Source: Thermoplasmata archaeon
Lineage (GTDB): Archaea > Thermoplasmatota > Thermoplasmata > Lutacidiplasmatales > UBA184
Length of the DNA: 12,308 nt
Reading direction: 5' to 3'
Assembly: GCA_021823085.1 (NCBI GenBank)
Contig: JAKAPG010000003.1
Coordinates: 15,149-27,456 of the forward strand
The notes beneath the pieces were generated by a model. That model saw only the letters and a list, made by a program, of their open reading frames with translations, was not told where the DNA came from and did not search any database. The stretch's first letter is position 1. The number at the start of each line of letters is the position of its first letter. This document shows, in pieces, positions 8,051-12,308 of this stretch. The translations under genes were made by a program, and so were the position numbers.

Positions 8051-8366
8051 GCACGACGGCCGCGGAGGGGCGAGGGTAGGTGCGGGAAGGATTGCAGCGG
8101 AATCCGGAGTGCGACCGCCGCTCGAACGGCCCAAAGACAGCCGACGGGAGGGGCGTTCTGCCTGTGTCGGCAGTCTCGGATCGTGGTGTCGTGCAGATCG
8201 CATCCGCTGGTCGGTCGTCTCTGTCGAGCTCATCGGCACCGCGGACCGCGCCCCCATGAGGGGAGGAGAGGCTCCCCGGAATCCGTAGCCAAGCAGAATC
8301 GCGCGCGGCGCGTTGGGAAAGACCGTCCGACGTGGGGGGGGCAACTTCGGAGATCTCTTGTGGGCC

Positions 8367-8503
8367 ACGAAGAGGCGACTCTTCGTTCCATGAGATGGGG
8401 CCCGCTAACGAGCGGGACCTTCGGAGGAACGTTCGCCCCCCTCCCGAGGAATCACGAGGGGGGGCGCCGGAGCGGCCAACCGCCCGGTATTTCCTCACCG
8501 GGC
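8367..8503 (+). ncRNA. Cluster of strong hairpins, possible structured RNA
   Basis: Four hairpins follow one another in 137 bases: (1) 8367-8386, a perfect 8-bp stem ACGAAGAG/CTCTTCGT with a GCGA loop, which is a GNRA tetraloop when read on the plus strand; (2) 8401-8416, CCCGCT/AGCGGG with loop AACG; (3) 8434-8466, a C-rich/G-rich stem of 8 bp plus 2 bp across a one-base bulge; (4) 8482-8503, a 7-bp stem GCCCGGT/ACCGGGC with an 8-base loop. Smaller hairpins continue downstream, for example TCTCGG/CCGAGA at 8628-8644. It matches no RNA family I can name. A leader of the permease genes or chance folding of G+C-rich DNA remain possible. Confidence 0.3.
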
Positions 8504-8867
8504 ATGCGCCGATCCTCGATGAGCGAGCGCGCGGTAGGCCACTTTCCCGGGTCGAGAGCGGACGGCCAGTCCGTGGGCGGCCCATCGACGTTCGATATGT
8601 GCTTGGGCACTGTCTCACGGTCTGGGATCTCGGGACGGCCGAGAGAAGCGCGGCACCCGACCAACAGTGATCGGGAGCGACAGCCGGGAGAACTCCCACC
8701 GGATTGTGTCCCAAGTCGGCTCGGTCCTAGGCTCGAAGCCCACGATCGGACGGCCCGCTCGCCGCCCCCGCAATCCGGGCTTGTTCGTCAGTCCGTCGAG
8801 CCAACATAGGACTAAAGCTCGGAGTCGATTTGGACGTACCGGGACCGCGAGGCATGCGCGAGTAGTC

Positions 8868-10070
8868 ATGGTGGGCGAAGCTTCCACCGACGAGCTTCGT
8901 GCCTTGAGAGGAGAGAGCGACCGCGGGCGGCCGCGGCCCCTCTCCGAAAGCAATCCCGACCGGATTCCGGGTCGGTCCCAGCCGGCGCACGCCCGCGAGC
9001 CTTGGTACCGTTCTCCGTTCCTGAAGTTCGTGGCGATGCGAGCCGCCACGCTGCCGTTCCAACTGGTGCTCGTCCTTCTGCTTCTTTACTTCGCGCTCGA
9101 CCTGCCCGGAGCGCTGGCCGTTGACCCCCATCTGAGCGCGCTCGGCTTCTTCCAAAGCTTCGCCCAGATGGTGACAAACATCTTCACCGGGAACTGGGGG
9201 ATGGCACCGTCCCAATACACCACGGTTCTCGGCCCGGTCACCTACTTCCAGTTGTATGGAGAGTTCCTAGGGAACTCTATTCAGTTGGCCATCTTCGGAC
9301 TCCTGATATCGGCGGCGATCGCGTACCCGCTCGGACTCTATCTCGGGTGGACCCGCCGGCCCGGGGTCGATGCCCCGGCGCGGATGGGCACCCTGACGGC
9401 CGCTCTTCTGCCCGTATTCCTCGTTGCCTGGCTCGTGATCATCGGTCTCTTCTTCGCATTCTTCAACACGTTCCAGGACATCGACGCCGGCGGGATCACG
9501 CCGAGCATCACCTGGGTCGTCATCGCCTACGACGGGCGGATACCTTCGTGGATCATCTACGGGCTGTTCACGCGGCCGACGGGCCTTCCGCTGATCGACG
9601 GGGCGTTGCACGGGGCCTGGACGTTTGAGCTGATCACGTTCGTCAAGACGCTGATCCAAGCGTCGGTCATCGCGCTCGCTTACGTCGCGATCTTCCTGCG
9701 CCAGGCGCGCAGCCTCGTGGTGGGGGCGGGAACGGAGCCCCACATCGTGGCCGCGCGCTCGCGCGGGCTCTCGGAGTCGACGCTATTGTGGCGCCACACG
9801 GGCCGTCGCGTGCTCCCGACGTTCATGCTGGTGTTCGCGTTAACGATCCCCGGATACTTCCTCGCCCAGTTCGCGGTCGAGACCGCCTTCAACGATTCGG
9901 GGATCGGCTACCTGACCTTCTTCGCCCTCACCACCCCGGCTCCGGTGATCATCCACGCGCTGAGAACCCTCGAGGGAGTGGTCTTCGTCCTCGCGGCGTT
10001 TGTGCTCGTGGCGGTCTTGGTCGCGGACATCGTCGCGAGGCGGCTGGACCCGCGGGAGAGTCGCGATTGA
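8868..10070 (+). CDS. ABC transporter permease, DppB/OppB type
   Basis: Inner-membrane permease of the peptide/nickel (Dpp/Opp) ABC importer family, pairing with the next gene to form the channel. From ATG 8868 the product is 400 residues with six likely membrane segments, at about 59-80, 134-160, 175-200, 258-278, 318-340 and 370-392. The cytoplasmic loop EPHIVAARSRGLSESTLLWR followed by HTGRRVLP (290-317) is the EAA-type loop that docks the ATPase. The FTGNWG segment and the LGNSIQLAIFG helix also fit DppB. The start is uncertain: the frame is open back to 8667, but that upstream translation is not protein-like, while ATG 9036 would cut into the first conserved N-terminal segment (SPFLKFVAMRAATLPFQL). 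No clear Shine-Dalgarno or TATA box settles it. The substrate cannot be read from sequence. The stop overlaps the next start (TGATG). Confidence 0.85.
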   Translation: MVGEASTDELRALRGESDRGRPRPLSESNPDRIPGRSQPAHAREPWYRSPFLKFVAMRAATLPFQLVLVLLLLYFALDLPGALAVDPHLSALGFFQSFAQMVTNIFTGNWGMAPSQYTTVLGPVTYFQLYGEFLGNSIQLAIFGLLISAAIAYPLGLYLGWTRRPGVDAPARMGTLTAALLPVFLVAWLVIIGLFFAFFNTFQDIDAGGITPSITWVVIAYDGRIPSWIIYGLFTRPTGLPLIDGALHGAWTFELITFVKTLIQASVIALAYVAIFLRQARSLVVGAGTEPHIVAARSRGLSESTLLWRHTGRRVLPTFMLVFALTIPGYFLAQFAVETAFNDSGIGYLTFFALTTPAPVIIHALRTLEGVVFVLAAFVLVAVLVADIVARRLDPRESRD

Positions 10071-11092
10071 TGACCGTATCCCCCGCGCGCGCGAGCTCTC
10101 CGAGCGGAGATTCCGACCTCCGCCGACGCCACGGACGCGGATGGCCGCGGTCCCACCCCTTCCCGATCGAGGTCTGGATCGGGGTGGGGCTCCTCGCGGC
10201 GTACGCGGTCGTGGGAGTATCGGCGATCGTGGTCTTCGGCAGTTCCCTATCGAGGGTCCCCACCACGCAGATGTGGGTCCCGCCCTACCCGGCTCCTCCG
10301 TCGCCCTCCTGGAGCCATCCGTTCGGCGTCCTCTCGGGCGTGGGGACGGGACTCTTCACGGCCATTTGGCGTGCGACCCCCTGGGACCTCGCCATCGTCT
10401 TCTCGATTCTCTCGATCGACGGCGCCCTCGCGCTGGTGCTGGGGTCGATCGCCGGCATGACTCCCCGGGGGTGGGTCGATCGGACGGTCACGTTCGTCTC
10501 CGATTCGATCGGTTCGGTCCCACCGGTGATGCTGCTCGTCGTGCTCCTGCTCGGCCTATCGGTCGTGGCCCGCACTACGGTGAATCTGCCGATCTTCGTG
10601 CTCCTCTTCGGCCTCCTCCTGTGGCCCCCCGCCGCACGAGGGGTACGGAGCCGCGCGCGGCGGGCCGCTCAGACCGAGTACGTGGAGGCATCGCGCGCCT
10701 CGGGAGCCCGGGAGTCTCGGATTCTCGTCCGACATGTATTCCCCGCTTCGATCGGGCCGGTGCTGGCCCAGATTCCGGTGGACGTCGCAGCGATCTTCCT
10801 GATGCTCTCGGCCTTCACGTGGATCGCAAACTGCGTGAATCCCGCCGACTTCTTCGCAACGACCGCGGCCTACCCGCTCCCTACCCTCCCCCCGATCACG
10901 CCGTTGCCGAGCGTCTACTTCCCCGAGTGGGGGAATCTCCTCGGTATCGGAATGTGCTGGGGCCTCAACACCACCGCGGGCCCGGATTTCTGGTGGATGT
11001 ACACGTTCCCCCTGCTGGCCATCGTGGGCCTGGGAATCGCGCTGGCACTGCTCTGCGACGGGCTCGATCGGTGGCTGCGCGTCGCTGAGTGA
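10070..11092 (+). CDS. ABC transporter permease, DppC/OppC type
   Basis: Second permease of the same Dpp/Opp-type importer. The ATG at 10070 overlaps the preceding TGA by one base, which points to translational coupling and equal production of the two subunits. The 340-residue product has a hydrophilic N-terminal tail (1-32), a first membrane segment near 35-57, then HPFGVLSGVGTGLFTAIW, the DppC counterpart of HPLGTDxxGRDxLSR, and further segments near 108-130, 150-187, 232-255 and 312-330. The EAA-type loop is EYVEASRASGARESRILVRH with FP (203-225), very close to the family consensus. PEWGNLLG (285-292) replaces the usual PSWG motif before the last membrane segment. The ATPases (DppD/DppF) and the substrate-binding protein do not follow, so partners must be encoded elsewhere. 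Peptides, nickel or other small solutes are possible substrates. Confidence 0.9.
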   Translation: MTVSPARASSPSGDSDLRRRHGRGWPRSHPFPIEVWIGVGLLAAYAVVGVSAIVVFGSSLSRVPTTQMWVPPYPAPPSPSWSHPFGVLSGVGTGLFTAIWRATPWDLAIVFSILSIDGALALVLGSIAGMTPRGWVDRTVTFVSDSIGSVPPVMLLVVLLLGLSVVARTTVNLPIFVLLFGLLLWPPAARGVRSRARRAAQTEYVEASRASGARESRILVRHVFPASIGPVLAQIPVDVAAIFLMLSAFTWIANCVNPADFFATTAAYPLPTLPPITPLPSVYFPEWGNLLGIGMCWGLNTTAGPDFWWMYTFPLLAIVGLGIALALLCDGLDRWLRVAE

Positions 11093-11105
11093 AATCATCC
11101 GAGCC

Positions 11106-11133
11106 TCGGCTCGACGCGATCGCGCCGAGCCGA
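11106..11133 (+). terminator. Strong hairpin after the permease genes, possible transcript end
   Basis: The stem TCGGCTCG/CGAGCCGA is 8 bp and perfect, with a 12-base loop that can add two or three further inner pairs. It begins 14 bases after the permease stop codon, where a transcript end would be expected. No strong T run follows (only TTCTGCTTTG), so an intrinsic archaeal terminator is not well supported; it may act as a 3' stability or processing element. Confidence 0.3.
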
Positions 11134-11341
11134 CAGCGGATTCTGCTTTGGGGCCGCCTACCGACGCGCTCGCACCGGAGGGGCGCGGGATCCCGGCGCG
11201 TACTTGTCGGCGCGCTCCGCGCAGGAGGGATGCCCGATCCGTCCGGCGCTCGGAGACATCCACGGGACGCGAGCGCTGCGGCGAGCGCGGCGTCCTCCTA
11301 CCCGGACGCGGGCCGGATCTGCGGGGGCGACGGTCGCGACG

Positions 11342-11349
11342 GCTATCTA
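11342..11349 (+). promoter_or_regulatory. TATA-like element before the hydrolase gene
   Basis: GCTATCTA, in an otherwise G+C-rich stretch, is centred about 27 bases before ATG 11373. That is the spacing of an archaeal TATA box to the first base of a leaderless mRNA. It fits poorly to the TTTAWA consensus, so the assignment is tentative, but it favours the 11373 start over 11400. Confidence 0.3.
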
Positions 11350-11372
11350 GGTCACGGGAAATCGCGGGGCCG

Positions 11373-12092
11373 ATGGTGACCCCACCGCCTCGGATCCGCA
11401 TGGTCTTCTTCGACCTCGGTGGGACGCTCGTCGACGAACGGGACTACCTGGGATGGACGGATACGGCGCGTCGGCATTACCTCGAGTTCGAGCCTGACGA
11501 GCTCGCCCACGCCTTCCGCGACGTGGAAACCGAGTTCGACGGCGTGCTCTCCGACCACTTCGTCGAGTTCTGGCAGAAGGTGCTCTCGCGGGCCGCGCAG
11601 CGCGAGGTCAGCCTCGCGACGGTGACCCGGTTCACCGAGGACATCCACCGGTTGCACGCCCCGAACCGCCTGTTCTCCGACTCGCGCCGCTGCCTAGAGG
11701 AGTTGCGCGACGACGGTCGGAAGCTCGGGGTCATCTCGAACTCGAACTCCGAAGCGAGCGTCCGGCGGATCCTCGATCAGACCGGCATCCTCGAGCTCTT
11801 CGATACGGTAACGAGCTCAGGCACCGAGGGAGTGCGCAAACCCGACCCCGAGATCTTCCAGCGCGCCTTGGCGCGCGCGAAGGTCACCGGCCACGAAGCG
11901 TTCTACGTCGGAAACCTCCTCAAGACCGACGCGCTCGCCGCTCGCGCCGCAGGCATTCCGTCGGTGTGGCTCCACCGAGACGGAGTCGGGTTCAACGAGG
12001 ATCCTCCCGAGGTCACTTCCCTGCTCGAGCTCCCGAACTGGATCCGACGCCTTGAGGGCGCCCCGGAGAAGTATCCCGCTCGCCGCCGTTAA
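11373..12092 (+). CDS. HAD-superfamily hydrolase with altered catalytic motifs
   Basis: Haloacid dehalogenase-type hydrolase, a fold usually used for phosphate-monoester hydrolysis in the cytoplasm. From ATG 11373 it has 239 residues: motif I FFDLGGTLVD (nucleophile D14), a helical cap region (about 22-105), motif II GVISNSN (S122), motif III VRKPDPEIF (K156) and motif IV YVGNLLKTDALAARAAG (N181, D186). The KPDPxIF segment and cap position match subfamily I with a C1-type cap. Two positions deviate: motif I is D-x-G rather than D-x-D, so the usual acid/base aspartate is missing, and motif IV has VGN where VGD is common. D-x-G variants occur in annotated HAD proteins, so loss of activity is not proven. 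ATG 11400 is an alternative start that still keeps motif I. The substrate is unknown. The gene stands alone, and its stop codon lies inside a TATA-like box. Confidence 0.88.
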   Translation: MVTPPPRIRMVFFDLGGTLVDERDYLGWTDTARRHYLEFEPDELAHAFRDVETEFDGVLSDHFVEFWQKVLSRAAQREVSLATVTRFTEDIHRLHAPNRLFSDSRRCLEELRDDGRKLGVISNSNSEASVRRILDQTGILELFDTVTSSGTEGVRKPDPEIFQRALARAKVTGHEAFYVGNLLKTDALAARAAGIPSVWLHRDGVGFNEDPPEVTSLLELPNWIRRLEGAPEKYPARRR

Positions 12093-12095
12093 ATA
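12089..12095 (+). promoter_or_regulatory. TATA box TTAAATA at the end of the hydrolase gene
   Basis: TTAAATA is a near-consensus archaeal TATA box and an A+T island in G+C-rich surroundings. It overlaps the TAA stop of the hydrolase (12090-12092). Transcription would be expected to begin about 25 bases downstream, near 12115-12120, exactly where the dense series of hairpins begins. The preceding CGCCGCCG is not a good purine-rich BRE. Confidence 0.45.
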
Positions 12096-12114
12096 CCAAG
12101 CCCCTCTCGGTGGG

Positions 12115-12308
12115 CCAGGCGCGAGGCGCTCCCTCACGGGGGCGTGCGTGCTCGGCGTAGCCACGGCGAGCCGGGGATCCGTGATCCGGCCTCTTCCAAG
12201 GCAGCGCCATACGATGGCCCGATGGGGCGTGGAGCCCCGAGATCCCCTCCCTCGCAAGGGGGAGTGACCTCTCGGGACCGACAAGGAAGAGACGAGAAAC
12301 GTACGCGA
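12115..12308 (+). ncRNA. Candidate structured RNA or structured leader, cut off by the window end
   Basis: Downstream of the TTAAATA box there is no convincing coding frame but a tight series of stems: 12126-12145 (8 bp with two G-U pairs, loop TCAC); 12150-12171 (GCTCG/CGAGC); 12171-12189 (GGATC/GATCC, with an outer CC/GG pair across a bulge); and a long-range match CTCTTCC (12191-12197) with GGAAGAG (12285-12291) that would enclose the rest. Inside it, CCCGAGA (12236-12242) pairs with TCTCGGG (12270-12276), closing on CTCCCTC-GCAA-GGGGGAG (12247-12264), a 7-bp helix with a GNRA tetraloop on the plus strand. I looked for SRP RNA, RNase P RNA, tRNA and 16S start signatures and found none. It could be an unassigned ncRNA, an rRNA leader or a 5' untranslated region. 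Confidence 0.4.

Larger units (their letters stand above)
8027..8867 (+). other. Long intergenic region without a convincing gene
   Basis: This is 841 bases between nusA and the ABC permease genes. Open frames exist on both strands, but their translations are rich in R, G, P and S with no hydrophobic core or recognisable motif, as expected for chance frames in G+C-rich DNA. It holds a 12-base palindrome just after nusA (8039-8050), a G8 run (8334-8341), a 6-bp hairpin at 8260-8277, a 5-bp hairpin at 8158-8173 and the hairpin cluster 8367-8503. I see no rps12 signature (for example PNSA) and no tRNA-like element. A promoter for the permease genes should lie here, but no clear TATA box is visible. 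Confidence 0.6.
11093..11372. other. Intergenic region between the permease and hydrolase genes
   Basis: These 280 bases hold no recognisable gene. The open frames give R/G/S/A-rich translations, and I find no Walker A or ABC signature motif that would mark a remnant of the expected transporter ATPase. The region holds the hairpin at 11106-11133 and a TATA-like element at 11342-11349 next to the hydrolase start. Confidence 0.55.

Noticed and set aside
8334..8341. Run of eight G bases as a possible phase-variation tract
   Set aside because: It lies in non-coding sequence with no reading frame to switch, and single G runs are expected at this composition.
8424..8500. RNase P RNA-like words (GAGGAA at 8424-8429 plus, and GAGGAAAT on the minus strand of 8489-8496)
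   Set aside because: The matching distal conserved element (ACAGAA...GGCTTA type) is not found at a sensible distance on either strand, and the minus-strand word is simply the loop of a local hairpin.
8013..8809. Long open frames on both strands of the nusA-permease gap (8183-8809 plus, 8013-8714 minus)
   Set aside because: Compositions are R/G/P/S-rich without hydrophobic structure, motifs or ribosome binding sites, and they overlap each other and the hairpin cluster.
8667..8867. Extended N-terminus of the first permease gene from ATG 8667
   Set aside because: The frame is open, but the 67 extra residues are hydrophilic and R/S/G/P-rich with no family match. ATG 8868 gives a more reasonable length.
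11093..11372. Remnant of a transporter ATPase after the permeases
   Set aside because: No Walker A (GxxGxGKS/T), LSGGQ or Walker B pattern appears in any frame.
12213..12267. A 17-codon open frame starting at ATG 12213
   Set aside because: It is too short to judge, lacks a ribosome binding site and lies entirely within the predicted stems, whose pairing explains the sequence better.
12112..12308. SRP RNA, tRNA or 16S rRNA start in the final region
   Set aside because: There is no TGTAA Alu motif, no GGTGAACC or GGAAGG helix-8 motif, no T-loop GTTCGAAT pattern and no 16S start sequence. A new or partial RNA stays open.

Overview
The window is archaeal chromosomal DNA of high G+C content. It carries the large RNA polymerase subunit genes in the archaeal order B, A', A'', followed by ribosomal protein L30e and the archaeal two-KH form of NusA. 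Subunit A is split into A' and A'', while B is one continuous reading frame (most euryarchaeal methanogens split it into B'' and B'). With the G+C-rich codon use, this fits a Thermoplasmatota-like archaeon best, but that placement is inference; a Thermoproteota-type lineage is not excluded.

Layout: 1-3192 rpoB (5' end outside the window), 3205-5991 rpoA1, 5995-7272 rpoA2, 7273-7563 rpl30e and 7601-8026 nusA form one compact plus-strand transcription/translation operon with gaps of 0-37 bases. In most archaea rps12, rps7 and elongation factor genes would come next. Here they do not: 8027-8867 is an 841-base stretch with no convincing gene, containing several strong hairpins between 8367 and 8503. 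Next come two overlapping membrane permease genes of a peptide/nickel-type ABC importer (about 8868-10070 and 10070-11092), without their ATPases or binding protein in the window. A 280-base gap with a strong hairpin follows, then a HAD-family hydrolase with altered active-site motifs (11373-12092).

The final 216 bases (12093-12308) hold no convincing gene. They begin with a TTAAATA box overlapping the hydrolase stop codon, followed by a dense series of hairpins, one capped by a GCAA tetraloop. This looks like the 5' part of a structured RNA or a structured leader, and it is the most interesting unexplained item here.

How the genes work together: B, A' and A'' build the catalytic core of RNA polymerase (B plus A' plus the A'' trigger loop make the active site), NusA-like KH protein probably binds nascent RNA, and L30e links the operon to ribosome production. 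The permease pair and the hydrolase are functionally unrelated to that operon. I see no defence system, CRISPR array, insertion sequence or rRNA/tRNA gene. The unusual content is lineage-specific elaboration of the polymerase (a zinc-ribbon insert in B, a Gly-rich/acidic tail on A', a widened zinc loop in A'), a NusA with a degenerate second KH motif, and two candidate structured RNA regions.
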